A stretch of 64,000 nucleotides of DNA from Fragum whitleyi (GCA_948146395.1 OX411543.1:50754517-50818516), one strand, 5' to 3'. Numbered from the stretch's first letter, positions 1 through 9,990 are shown. A program made the numbers and translations. Notes: generated from the sequence alone by a model not told the origin.

Positions 1-219
1 ATAACGGATGTCGGTCTGTAACTGACGATATTTTACACCAGAAAGAGACGAGAAAAATATCCGCGTTAATGAGCATAACCCTTTGTTAGTACATTCTTAG
101 GAAAAACGTCTCACCTCATTAAGGTTTTCCGAAGCTCCGAAAATACCCAAAATATTTGTCGACTGCTAATAGGCATATCCCTTCTTAAAGTCCGCCAAGT
201 GGAAAGCAGCCAGGTGGTA

Positions 220-618
220 CAGTTTACAATATGGAATAATTGACAATGTGAATAGTTTTAGAATGGTTTTGATATGTTATATAACGAGTGGGATAAACGA
301 GTTTTTAATCAAATTAAAGGGGGATAATATAATATCGATATTATGAGCGATGTCTTTGATATATACGTATTTTTCTGTTTGTGAAACTTCAAAGACCAAT
401 CAGACGCTTTAAAATCAACATCAGGAAACAGAAATTGTGCAATGGATTGATCAATTTGAACGAAATGTGTGATCGTATTTAACGATTTCGAATCGTTTGT
501 GAACAATTTAGCAGCGTTTATGAGTTATTTGAATTGGTGTTTTGAACGCATTGAATGGAGAGCCGATTTAAAATGGTTTTGATCAAGGCGAATATCAATT
601 TCGCGAAGAAACCAATTG
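220..618 (+). mobile_element. M1 MITE, diverged copy
   Basis: This is a degenerate copy of the M1 family. It starts at a TA followed by CAGTTTACAA and ends CCAATTG followed by TA. It keeps the M1 order: GAATGGTTTTGA near the start, the GGGGGATAATATAATATCGATA block that corresponds to the internal hairpin, and GAGCGATTTAGAATGG-like sequence near the end (here GAGCCGATTTAAAATGG). It is one of the more diverged copies, so probably old. Confidence 0.7.
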
Positions 619-662
619 TATGAAACGACAGTGGGTTTTGTCTTGATCTTACGAATAGTCCG

Positions 663-775
663 CAACTAAAGCATAGCTGAAAACAAACCGACGCGAGCCG
701 GTGTCGAACCCACGCGGGATAGAAATATATTAATTATTTGTTTTTTAAGCCCAATGCGCTAACTATGAGCCTTTA
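663..775 (-). repeat. tRNA-like SINE or tRNA pseudogene fragment
   Basis: Read on the minus strand there is an A-box-like TAGTTAGCGCATTGGGC (about 752-768) and a B-box-like GGGTTCGACACC (about 700-711). The spacing is larger than in a normal tRNA because of an AT-rich stretch between them. No acceptor stem pairs across the ends, so this is not a working tRNA gene. It is most likely the promoter head of a decayed SINE. The rest of 619-1399 shows nothing I can name. Confidence 0.3.
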
Positions 776-1399
776 AGATCTTTTTGACGCAGGTGTCAGG
801 CATTGTATTTAGACTATAGAGGCTATGCAGGATTGCGAGAGAGTGGTATCGCAAAACACTTGAGTTAATGAATGGCTGTGAAGATGGTTCCGATCTTGAT
901 GCACAACATTTGCTTTCCGAATTTGAATTGAATGATAAACCATAAAAGTTCATATGATTAAATATGGTAACTGATGAACGAATTAGGCGACCTGTGGCAT
1001 CACATACGGATCGCCTGTTACTTAACTCCTACTTGGAATTTTGTCTTTATATATCTTACAATATTTGGTTTAAAAATAAATTAGAGTCTAAAACAATAAA
1101 AGTTAAAAAAGTGGAGCGCAAAACTTCTTACACATAGCTTTAACGAGTCGTTGAAACGAAGTTAATACCTTGCACCAAAGACCGTTGAGGACATTCTGTA
1201 CCACGTCGAAGGCCACTCATAGTAATTCAAGCTTAAATGATTAATTTGATTTTTCTTTCCAATTATCGATTAATAGAGGCGATGTGGCAAAACTTAAAGG
1301 TCACGGAAAATATTTAATGTATGAGTTCTTTAAAATTCATATTCACATCAGCGTATACATATATTCTCTGAAGAGCGCGATTAAAAAAATATATAAATG

Positions 1400-1600
1400 T
1401 GACCCGTCGCGCGAAAAGGGACTATCCGGGAATTCTGTAAAAAGAATTATGGAAAAAGAGATTTGATCTATCATAGGTCAACCAGAAGTCGCGTTTCAAA
1501 CATTCTTTCACTGGAAAGTAGATTGAACATTCTAGTTCCAGAAAATATGCACGGTGTAAAAAGTTTCGACCCTTGTCAGTCTGCGCAGTCATCCTTTTCA
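1400..1600 (+). mobile_element. M2 MITE, 3'-truncated
   Basis: It begins TGACCCGTCGCGCGAAAAGGGA, close to the M2 start at 19680. It then follows the M2 consensus (a GGTCAACCAGA motif, TTTCAAACATTCTTTCAC, then AAAAGTTTCGACCC and GTCAGTCTGCGCAGTC). The second half of the hairpin and the closing TGACGGGTCA are missing, so the right end is lost. Confidence 0.6.
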
Positions 1601-1888
1601 TACTGTAAAAATACGCAAAGTCTTGGTATACTTTCAGCTTCACACTCCATAAATTCATAAAAAAAAAGTTCGTTTCTTTTAGTTTTGTAAAATGAAGCAA
1701 AACCGTAAAGAATTTTTCACAAGGAAGCAGATTTTTGGACTACTTTGTGCGCAAGCTGCTATATTAAAGGCATACACAAATTTGCTTTCATTCATCTATG
1801 TTATCAGTTTTTAAAACTCTCAAATCTTGACGGAGTAAACACTTATTTGATTATAGTGGATAATCTATTGTACAGTGTAACGTTGGTA

Positions 1889-2270
1889 CAGAGTGTTACG
1901 TTGAAAATTGAGACTCATCTCGATCAAAACCATTCCAAATTACTCGCTTGGCGCTCCGTTCATTCACTCCAACACTCTCTCAAACCCATTCCAAATCGCT
2001 ACCAATTCGCTGAAAACGACCTGTATTTTATTCAAATCGAGCAAATAATTCCACGGGTTTATTGGCTGGTATTGTTTTTAAAGCGTGTAATTAGTCTGTT
2101 AAGACAAACGAACCAAAAGGTATGTATATTTTTTCAAAAGTAGGTATTAAAAAATCGTTTAATATTACCTCCCTTTACTTTCATTCAACTCGATCTTCCC
2201 ACTCATTCAATATTCTCCCGAAATCTCTACTAAATAATTCACCTTGTCAATTTCATGATATTATCAACTG
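1889..2270 (-). mobile_element. M1 MITE, reverse orientation
   Basis: The copy is bounded by TA on both sides: CAGAGTGTTACGTTG on the left and CATGATATTATCAACTG on the right. The sequence runs in the reverse M1 order (CTCATCTCGATCAAAACCATTCC, then GCGCTCCGTTCATTCACTCC, then CACTCATTCAATATTCTCC, CACCTTGTCAATTTCATGAT). It lies head to head with the M1 copy at 2301. A 132-codon open frame across it is incidental. Confidence 0.75.
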
Positions 2271-2300
2271 TAGTCTTCTGTACCGTGTAGCGTGGTACTA

Positions 2301-2727
2301 CAGTTAACAACATCGTGAAATTGACAAAGTGAATAATTATTGAACGATTTAGGAATGAAATTGAATGAATGTGAGGAGCGACTTTTGAGTGAATTTAATG
2401 GGAGGTAATCCAGTATTGCAAATTTTGTTCAGGATGAACAAAATTAGCAAAATGGATTACCTCCCTTTAATAAAATATGCATAAAAGTTCTTTAGATGGC
2501 TTCCTATTTCTTCAAGAACCTTTCAGACGCTTATAATTTCAATTAAATAAGTGTAATCTCGATTTTTCCCCAGCTATTTTTATTTTGAACGCAGTTGCTT
2601 TTATGTGATTTTCAGTGACTTTGGAGCGTTTTTGAATGGTGTCTGGAATGATTGGATGGAACGCTGAGTGAACGATTTAGAATGGTTTGATTGAGTTAAA
2701 TGTCAATTTCACGATATAATTAACTCT
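2301..2727 (+). mobile_element. M1 MITE, near full length
   Basis: It starts TA-CAGTTAACAACATCGTGAAA, the clearest form of the M1 terminal repeat, and ends GTCAATTTCACGATATAATTAACT. The internal palindrome is visible at 2400-2466: GGAGGTAATCC, ATTTTGTTC (2422-2430), GAACAAAAT (2436-2444) and GGATTACCTCC. No reading frame of note is present, so the element is non-autonomous. The TA target site and CAGT terminus are typical of Tc1/mariner elements; that assignment is inferred from the ends only. Confidence 0.82.
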
Positions 2728-3333
2728 TCTACTCAATAGAAATATCTCTTTCGGAGTATGAAACAAATTGACATGTATCTCTTCGTAATGGTGAATTACT
2801 TCAATGATGTAGCAAAACGAATTAAATACCACAGGGACATAGAAAATCTAGATAGATTAGACAAAAAATGCGTGGTTAAATTCTAAATATTTAATGTAGG
2901 AGTATAGAATTATACAGACAAAAATAGTCAGGGAAAACTATAATTAAATCGTGCCAAGATTTAAACTCCCAAATGCCTCCGGACTCTTCTCTTCAGAGTA
3001 ATATGCTGTATATAACACTTCAGAGATTTAGAGATGAAACACCATTGCAAAATATTTTAAAATGTTACCACGTTTTGAAAGTAGACTAACGTGTAAAACG
3101 GGGTACCATTTTGAAACGTTTGAAAGCGTTTTGGCATCATGTACATAGGTCAAATCTACGATAAAGATAAACTTTTAAAGATCGGTTACACAGCTTTGCA
3201 TATGAGCTGATGTGCGAAGCTGGGTAACTTTCCTAAACGTTAAGGAAAAGCTTTTGTGTCCCTTAAGCACAGCTGATTCAGCTTTCTTTTATTTTCTTCT
3301 TATAGTCCTACCGTCACGGTAGATCAGGCTGTA
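2728..3333. other. unassigned AT-rich sequence
   Basis: No coding frame, SINE head or recognised family was found here. A local inverted pairing around 3068-3130 (ACCACGTTTTGAAAG against GTACCATTTTGAAACG) and another near 3183-3230 (ATCGGTTACACAGCTTTGCA against GTGCGAAGCTGGGTAAC) suggest decayed foldback elements. Confidence 0.4.
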
Positions 3334-3378
3334 CAGTTAGTAACATCGTGAAATTGACATTCGTCTTGATGTTACTGT
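3334..3378. mobile_element. M1 remnant, almost all interior deleted
   Basis: CAGTTAGTAACATCGTGAAA with the following TTGACA is a full M1 terminal repeat. Only about 20 bases further on comes TTGATGTTACTG followed by TA, which looks like the opposite terminus. The remnant is therefore a pair of ends with the interior lost. Confidence 0.5.
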
Positions 3379-3458
3379 ATAAGCTGACAGTTTGATCTCA
3401 TTGTACACCCCATACTTCGCATGGCGACTTTTAATTCAGGTTTTTACATGAAAACCCG

Positions 3459-3722
3459 TGTGATCCGTTATGCAAAGGGGACCATCTAGGAACTCAGTTA
3501 AATAAATATTTGAAAAGGAGATTATGTCCAGCAGTGGTCAACTAGGAGTCCCATTCCAATACATTTTATACAGGCAGTTAGAATGATCATTCTACATTCA
3601 GAAAATCAGCATATTGCAAAAAAAGGTTCGACCCTAGTCGGTCTGCCCATTTCCGTAGTCTGTCGGACTACGTGCGACCGTTTACGCACTACCCGGATTG
3701 CCCCTTTTAGACTGGCGTGTCA
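3459..3722 (+). mobile_element. M2 MITE, diverged but nearly full length
   Basis: It opens GTGTGATCCGTTATGCAAAGGGGACCATC and closes with ACGCACTACCCGGATTGCCCC and GGCGTGTCA, matching both ends of the M2 copies at 19678 and 54251. The subterminal hairpin (GTCGGTCTGCCC... CGTAGTCTGTCGGACTACG) is present in altered form. Confidence 0.6.
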
Positions 3723-3794
3723 TATATTTGAACTTTCCGTCTATTAACGCAACTGTCGTTTCGATACATTTAAGTTTTAGCTGGTGGAATACTA

Positions 3795-3924
3795 CCCTGC
3801 GTTCAGGACCACAAAACGGTGCAAACAATTTTCCAATTGTACCCCGCTTTGCACGTGCTTTTGCGTGCAAAGTGGGGTACAATTGGAAAACTATTTGCAC
3901 CGTTTGGTGATCCTGCACGCAGGG
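3795..3924. mobile_element. M3 foldback MITE
   Basis: This is a near-perfect palindrome of about 130 bases. The left arm CCCTGCGTTCAGGA, AAACGGTGCAAACA, CCAATTGTACCCCGCTTTGC is mirrored on the right by GCAAAGTGGGGTACAATTGG, TTTGCACCGTTTGG, TGATCCTGCACGCAGGG. Two more copies lie at 16527 and 18081. Incidental open frames cross it on both strands, as expected for a palindrome. Confidence 0.75.
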
Positions 3925-4176
3925 CTGGTCAAAATGAATGAGCGACACATCTATGAAACAAAAGAACATCGATTCATTGAGTCATATACAAAATATCCGA
4001 ACAACCACTCAGTTCAACGCGACAGCTTTAAATTAGAAATCCGCTTTCAAACGAAGCCACTGAACGCGATTATAATTCACTCCGCATTAACGCAACCATC
4101 TCCTCTATATTGTTGTGTAGTTTCATTCTTTTACTCGTGTCCTGTCTAAGTATTCTTTTAAAGCCCTAGCTCATTC

Positions 4177-4530
4177 TAGACAGGTAACTATTTTTCAGGA
4201 GACCTCTAGAAATCACTTTAGGGAGGCCCGAAATGTAATGCTAAGTTATATAGTGGAAACTGTTCACCAACCTTTGCCAAACAAAATCTGCCCTGTCTGC
4301 AGTCCAGGAAATGTATATTATGCAAATTACGGGGGTCAAAGGTCACCAAGTGCATTTACGCTATTATGGAAATATATCCGTTCTAAACTGACTGTTATGC
4401 AGCTTTTTTAGATGAATAATTGACCGAAATGGTTTGAAAATGATTCAATTCTATAAAACAAATGTTGACACAAACGAAATTTAGGACTTTGAAGCCTTTT
4501 TTGAAATCAAAGTACTGAAAGTACTGACAT
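4177..4530 (+). repeat. left terminal inverted repeat of TAGAC element copy 1
   Basis: The arm is matched block by block with the complement of 9080-9428. The innermost shared block contains a double AGTACT motif at about 4508-4530. Similarity fades further in; the arms are interrupted by unequal spacers, so the repeat is old relative to the last transposition. Confidence 0.7.
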
Positions 4531-4855
4531 TTTAGGCATGGAAGTTTGTTTGCATTATGTGTGTTACAAAACCGACTCCAAATACATTTAATCATTATGT
4601 TTACTGATAGTATAAAGTTTTAAAGATGATTTGAATTGGTTTTTATCATAATTTGTAATAATAACTTTGATCGTTTTTAGTTTATACTTGTGTATACACG
4701 TAGATGTAATGGTCCTTATATGTATAACTATTGACATTGATTCCGACGTCGTCAGAATATCACCCTGAAAATATTTTTTGAAACATGTTGAGTAAAATTA
4801 AAAAAAAAAAACAAAAAAAAAACAAAAAAAAAACAAAAAAAAAAAAACATATATA

Positions 4856-5083
4856 TGTGACCAATTGTGTATAAATCTCATTTGAAAAAAGAGATTAATT
4901 CTATTACAGGTCAATCAGAGCTTAGATTTCAAAAATTCTTTCACGGGAAGTTAGAGTGAGCATTCTAGATTCAGGAAATAATGAGACTGCGAAAACTTTC
5001 GATCCTAGTCAGTCTGAGCAGTTTAAATAGGATTAACATTTTACGCAATTCCTAGATGGATCCTTTACGCATGAATGGTCACA
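4856..5083 (+). mobile_element. M2 MITE nested in TAGAC element copy 1
   Basis: It runs from TGTGACCAATTG to GAATGGTCACA with the M2 internal order (ACAGGTCAATCAGAGCTTAG, TTTCAAAAATTCTTTCACGGG, ATTCTAGATTCAGGAAA, TTTCGATCCTAGTCAGTCTG). It follows an A-rich tract at 4799-4848. The same insertion is present in copy 2, so it predates the last movement of the host element. Confidence 0.65.
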
Positions 5084-5539
5084 TAGCATAATCTGGGGTT
5101 TTTTTGTTGTTGTTGTTTTATTTATTCCGACACATAATATATAAACATCAATTGTACGCAAACAGTGAGTAGTTTAGATTATTGTTTGAAGCATAAATGA
5201 CCTGAGCGCTTTCGAAACTTAATATTTCTTCATCCAAAAAGCCTCATGTTGTAAATATATATTCATTTGTAATAGGTACCCCTGACTACCTCCGTAAAAT
5301 TGAATCAAAACCCATTCTAAAGGTTACGTTATTGGTCTCCGAGGACGTGATATCACTCAACACCAATTTACCATAAAATTGCAGCATGCAAAGAAGTTTG
5401 AAGCACAAGGGATGTGAAAGATTTGCCAACAGACGACTTGGAAGAATTTTAACACTTATCCTTAAATGGCAAACGCACTTAAGGGATGCACCTGGTAGCG
5501 ATAAATTATAAGGATGAGTGTATTTTGCACTGCGTTTAT

Positions 5540-5636
5540 TAGAGTATAAAGTGCAATTGCCTTAGCACATGGTAAATAACGCCCATAAGGCGTTTTGTTT
5601 TAGCCATGTGCTAAGGCAATTGAACTTTTTACTCCA
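5540..5636. repeat. long hairpin inside TAGAC element copy 1
   Basis: GCAATTGCCTTAGCACATGG (5553-5572) pairs with CCATGTGCTAAGGCAATTG (5604-5622), with an inner GCC/GGC stem in the loop and weaker pairing outside (GTGTATTTTGCACTG against CAGTGAAAATGCACAC). It is probably another small foldback insertion. Confidence 0.65.
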
Positions 5637-5954
5637 ATAAAAACAGTGAAAATGCACACGGCCCTTATAATTCATTAGAATTAGATCTACATGTAAGAAA
5701 CAATCTAAATACTCGGCCAAATAATAAAAGGTTCGAAAGTCTACTTTCTGTGCGTATATATATATCACAAGATCTATTTTTCAGTCGCATATAAAACGTT
5801 TATTGCTATCGTAGTTTGCTGGCATAAAGTTTTACAAATCTGACACAAATAGACGACAATTTTGATTTTTCTAAAGGTATCTTTCATCAGGTTTTTTCTG
5901 CCTATTACTGTTTCATTTTAAAACGAAATCAGCTCGACCAAGCGAGGTTGAAAA

Positions 5955-6370
5955 AGTTGCCTGATGATCTTTGTCGACCTACCGTAAATCAGAAATGAAA
6001 GATTATTTTGCAAATATTTCAATTCTAAACTGATAAAATAGCGATGAGGTCTTATGAAAGGCGAACGAGGGATTTTCGAGTTCCTTCAACACTGGACTTG
6101 CAGATCGATGGTCGCGGTTTTCCCGAAAGAGCTATTGCAATTTAAACAGAGAAAAAAGTTATTGGAATTCTAATGATTTTCGTCGATTCGCTGTTTATCA
6201 GAAGTGAATGATTATTTTGCAAATATTTCAATCTTAAACTGATAAAATAGCGATGCGGTCTTATGAAAGGGGGGCGGGGGATTTTCGAGTTCCTTCAACA
6301 CTGGACTTGAAGATCGATGGTCAGGGTTTTCCCGAAATAGCTATTGCAATTTAAACAGAGAAAAAAGTGC
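5955..6370 (+). repeat. 209-bp tandem duplication inside TAGAC element copy 1
   Basis: Two units share TTATTTTGCAAATATTTCAA (starting 6003 and 6212), GATAAAATAGCGATG, GATTTTCGAGTTCCTTCAAC, GATCGATGGTC and GCAATTTAAACAGAGAAAAA. The units differ by scattered substitutions, for example GGCGAACGAGGG against GGGGGGCGGGGG. Confidence 0.8.
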
Positions 6371-6845
6371 AACGGAAATGATATTATTTAAACCATACAA
6401 AATTCTTGATTGCGTTTGATTACAATTATTTCAAATCAAGGAACATAACTCAGATTGTTCTAAAATTGACTGAAACTATTGTGAAACTTTACAGATAATT
6501 TTCCGCCAGCTTGACGTCATTATACATGTAGTTGCTACACACCATCGCAACATTGCTTGGCAAAAGGCGCACTTTTACAGCTTAAGGTAGAGTTTAATAA
6601 TATGACAGCGTCTTTTAGAAGTAAATGCTGCTGAAATAAGGCCTCCATGCTGATTCTTTCTTGAAATAGACTTTTAATTAATCAATTAATGAGGAAACGG
6701 TTAATGCTAATTGAATATGAAGAAAAGCAAGTCAATCTAAAGCATAACAGGTTTGATGCTTACATATATATTTGAAAGTCTTATGTAAGACGAATCGTTA
6801 TGTTTGCGGTTCCCGTAAAACCACGCGACGACCGCATTGACATCG

Positions 6846-7212
6846 TACTGTCAATAAGGACATGGTGAAATTGACCCAACTCAAATTCATTCTGAATCAC
6901 TTGCTCAGCGCTTCGTTCTTGGTGTTCCAAACCATCTCAATAAAACACTTTGAAATCATTCCAAACGTTCCGGAATTGCTCGCAATCAATTCGAAATTAT
7001 AAGCACTCAATTCATTCGATGATTTCATTGATCAGCGTGGATTTTGAAAAGTCTGATTGGTATGTGAAACCACACAGATCTATTTATGTAAGATTACGTC
7101 ATTAGATAGGCTATACCAGTTTCAACCAAAAACGTTGAATTCATTTAAAACTCGCTCATTCAATTAATTTCTATATCATTCCTTATGTCAATTTCACGAT
7201 GCGCCGTGCAGA
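6846..7212 (-). mobile_element. M1 MITE nested in TAGAC element copy 1
   Basis: It starts CTGTCAATAAGGACATGGTGAAATTGACC and ends ATGTCAATTTCACGATGCGCCGTGCAG, in reverse M1 orientation. The tips are altered, and the internal hairpin has been lost. The same copy sits at the matching place in the second TAGAC element. Confidence 0.7.
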
Positions 7213-8396
7213 CTACGTAAGGCAAGTGTAAGCTATGCTAAATGGAAGGTTCATATTCAACTTAATCACCTTCAAAAAAAGCGTATACAGATCAAACTTT
7301 ATTGATTTATTCATTTAATTTTATCATTTTATCACCATTTTAATTTTTCGAAACCATCAACTAAGAAAAAATGTGTGAACTACACACAATTACAGTTTTC
7401 CTTATATCGGCAATATTATAGGGTTACCATTATGAATTATTTTGTTTTATCGTCTTTTGATGTCTAACACTTATTAATACAGCCAAACCTGTATTTCAAA
7501 TGTTTTGATTGTCCTGTGACAATATAATCCACGTTTCCCTGCTTTGCTTGCTAAATCCAGATCTTCATTCGACTTTTTCAATTATTTGTATTTTATCTAT
7601 CGTTCAAAGTGCTCCTGTTCTTATAAATTGAATTAGAATTGTTACGTGCTTCTCACAAAATTGATCTTATATAGACATGTGTATTCTATAACTGACATAA
7701 ATAATCCCTTACTTTACTTATTCTCTGAAATTCAAGAAAAAACCATTCTTCTTTTTTTATAATTCTAGTCACATCCTCTTGCCTGGTTGTGACTAAAAAT
7801 ATTGAAAGTGTCACAAACTTATTTTGAATGTTTGGATTTCACAAAATTAAAATGTTTCTAAAATAGTATAAGAACGCAAATAAACTACTTAGATCTGTAA
7901 AGGTCACTTTATTACGGCGATACAAAGCTGTAAAAAGTGTGACCGACGTGAAATATTTAAGCAGTAAGTGTTATTGATTCGGATAAACACGAAACGATAT
8001 TGTCAATTGTCGTATTTTTGTTAGCGTTTTGGATCACTGCAGTTGCCTCAAAAATAGAGGAAATGCTGTAAGTAAGCATAATGACGCATACTTTTTCATA
8101 CGAACTAGATTTGATTTGAATGCACTAAAAAGTGTGTGAAAATTTGTAAGAAAATTTTAGAACATTTTTTTTTTATTTATCTTTAAAATTTAGTAAAAAA
8201 AACTTACGCTAAATTTGGGGAAAATACCTTTTTTCTAAGCCTGCTCGCAGGTTTTCTCATCGGTTCATGGATAAAAATTTAAACAAAGCTTGAAAAAGGT
8301 ATCAAACGATACTGTAATTTCATCCGTAATGGCTTATATTATTTGATTTAAAAATGATATCCAATCTCGTAGAAAACGTTGTTTTAGGAAAATCCC

Positions 8397-8810
8397 TTGC
8401 AGCCGGAACCTTCGGATTCTAAGTCATTTCGAGACATTCTTGTAAAAGCAAAATTAAGGACTGCTGCTACCAATGACTCTCTCAGAAATTCTGTATGTTG
8501 TATAACACCAATGTGTCAAATGTGCATTATCATGGAAGGCATGCAGACTTTCATATCGCATCTTAGCAATATAACTACACTTTGACGTTCACACAATTGC
8601 AAAACTTCAAATGCTGTGCACCTCATCACATTACATACGTCACAAACTTTTGTGAAACCTAGCAGCAGCATATCGACAAGCGCATGAATTCGCACCGATC
8701 CGACTGGAAAAAAATGTGAACTCAATAGGTCTCAAATTGCAGAACATTTCAACGAAATCAACCACTCATTCTACGATGTTGTCCTGTGTTGCATTGAATC
8801 CATCTTCAAA
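8397..8810 (+). pseudogene. decayed GIY-YIG endonuclease-domain fragment of a Penelope-like reverse transcriptase
   Basis: The frame starting 8397 reads SKSFRDILVKAKLR, then SVCCITPMCQMC, then GMQTFISH, and stops at 8583. Continuing past the stop in the same frame gives CKTSNAVHLIT, and then after a further stop ELNRSQIAEHFNEINHSFYD. This order (LRDxLVxAKL, a Cys-rich cluster, TFxS, CxTxNxVYLIxC, then VAEHFN..HS..D) is the C-terminal pattern of Penelope-like and related reverse transcriptases that carry a GIY-YIG nuclease. The second Cys of the usual CxxC after YLI is not seen, at least two in-frame stops are present, and no reverse transcriptase core lies upstream. I read it as a dead captured fragment. 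The assignment rests on remembered family pattern, not on an alignment. Confidence 0.55.
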
Positions 8811-9079
8811 TGACAAATGATTCTCGTATCTGTGCTATGAATAAATCATCTCTTCAGATTGAAGTACGCCAAAATTGGTTTGTTCCGTTGCTTGATTCCT
8901 GGCAAAAATGTTGATTTTGTTTTCCAACTGCCTATGGTTCAAAGTTATGTTCGAGCAATAGACCAAATGGCAGCCTTATATAAATTTATATTTGAGTGTT
9001 GAATATGTAAGATGTATCACGTGAATTTATCCGTATGCTAAAGTTATATTATATGTTGCTTTTACCCAAATATTCCCCG

Positions 9080-9428
9080 TTTGTAACTCAGTACTTTCAG
9101 TACTTTGATCTTTTATTTTATGACTTATTTGCTGCCATTTTTCAAGTAAACAATCATTTGAATATTATTTGCATATTTACAGTTTAAAAATACCAAAAGC
9201 CTGGTTTTATTTTGATCATATCATGAAATATAGGTGCATTTATATGATTTTTTACTGTTTAGCACTCCATGACCTTTGACCTCTGTAATGACCCACAGAA
9301 GAGATTGTGAGTCTGCAGACAAGCCTAGGGTTGTTCCTCAGATATTGGGCAAGCAAAATATCATTGTCTGCATCCGTTACAAACCGGGCCTCCCTGGTCT
9401 CAAAATTTGAGATTGGATCACTAGTCTA
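9080..9428 (-). repeat. right terminal inverted repeat of TAGAC element copy 1
   Basis: Complementary in blocks to 4177-4530, including CAGTACTTTCAGTACTTTGAT (start about 9092), TGACCTTTGACCTC and CGGGCCTCCC. It ends GTCTA just before the TTC duplication. Confidence 0.7.
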
Positions 9429-9560
9429 TTCATAAATCCTGTTAAATACGTTCACAAAAGTCATTTACGCTCCCCTGCTGGTGCTGAGTGCCTAACTGAG
9501 ATACTTTTATCAGACAAAACTGCACTTCCTACTTCTTCGATAGGTCCAATTCTTGTTAAG

Positions 9561-9835
9561 GGCCGCAGTTATAGCGCAGTTGGTAGCGCTGTCAATCTAG
9601 ATGTCCCGGGTTCGATCCCCGTCTGCGGCACTCATTCTTTCCGACTATGTGTCTCTCAGCAATGGGTTGATAATCGTAGACCTTTGGAGATAGCAGCTGG
9701 GGGCTAGGAAAGGATGTGGTTGTTTTACTGGTGAGAGAGAAATACCAGGAAACCATTGTTAGGTGCTCCAGCCGCCGCGATATAACCGAAAAAATGTTGA
9801 AAGCGGATCGCTGCCGTCAATCAAAACTCGACTGA
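9561..9835 (+). mobile_element. tRNA-derived SINE, near full length
   Basis: The head looks like a tRNA: GCCGCAG (9562-9568) pairs with CTGCGGC (9623-9629), an A box AGCGCAGTTGGTAGCGC and a B box GGTTCGATCCCC are present. The anticodon region does not fold cleanly, so this is not a tRNA gene. The body continues CTCATTCTTTCCGAC, GATAGCAGCTGGGGGC, AAATACCAGGAAACCATTG, GGTGCTCCAGCCGCCGCGATATAACC and GTTGAAAGCGG. The same body recurs at 48309 (plus) and 13080 (minus). It should be transcribed by RNA polymerase III if active. Confidence 0.8.
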
Positions 9836-9935
9836 CCAATCAATGACAATTATTTTGCCGTCGTTATTACAGTTTAGGTATTCTTTGTTTCGTATCTACG
9901 AAAATATGTAAAAAAGATACCCCTAATTTTTTTAG

Positions 9936-9952
9936 GGGTGGGGGGGGGGGTC
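9936..9952 (+). repeat. G homopolymer-rich tract
   Basis: A short run of G (GGGGTGGGGGGGGGG) follows the SINE. It is prone to length error in sequencing. Confidence 0.8.
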
Positions 9953-9990
9953 TTAACGAAGGTCAAGGGCGGAGACAGAGATCAGCTAAT

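Larger units (their letters stand above)
4177..9428 (+). mobile_element. TAGAC element, copy 1 (5,252 bp, unclassified DNA transposon derivative)
   Basis: The element runs from TAGACAGGTAAC to CACTAGTCTA and is flanked by TTC on both sides (4174-4176 and 9429-9431), a 3-bp target duplication. Its ends form long imperfect inverted repeats. Collinear blocks shared by the left arm and the complement of the right arm are TAGAC, GGGAGGCCCG, GTCTGCAG, GGTCAAAGGTCA and ATCAAAGTACTGAAAGTACTG, spread over about 350 bases on each side. The second copy at 56633-61887 differs by about four substitutions and two homopolymer lengths by eye. No frame longer than about 70 codons is found, so it is non-autonomous. 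Nested inside are an M2 MITE, a palindrome, a 209-bp tandem duplication, an M1 MITE and a decayed GIY-YIG fragment. A 3-bp duplication fits CACTA, Harbinger, Zator or Academ-type transposases; the ends do not decide which. Confidence 0.85.

Noticed and set aside
1745..2143. 132-codon plus-strand frame, the longest in the window
   Set aside because: Most of it lies across a reverse M1 MITE; sister copies have no matching open frame.
3682..4149. Overlapping 95-, 70- and 121-codon frames on both strands
   Set aside because: They cross the M3 palindrome and the end of an M2 MITE; palindromes give mirrored frames.
9561..9630. Functional tRNA gene
   Set aside because: The acceptor ends pair and A and B boxes exist, but the anticodon and T arms do not fold properly and the sequence continues into a SINE body that recurs at 48309 and 13080.
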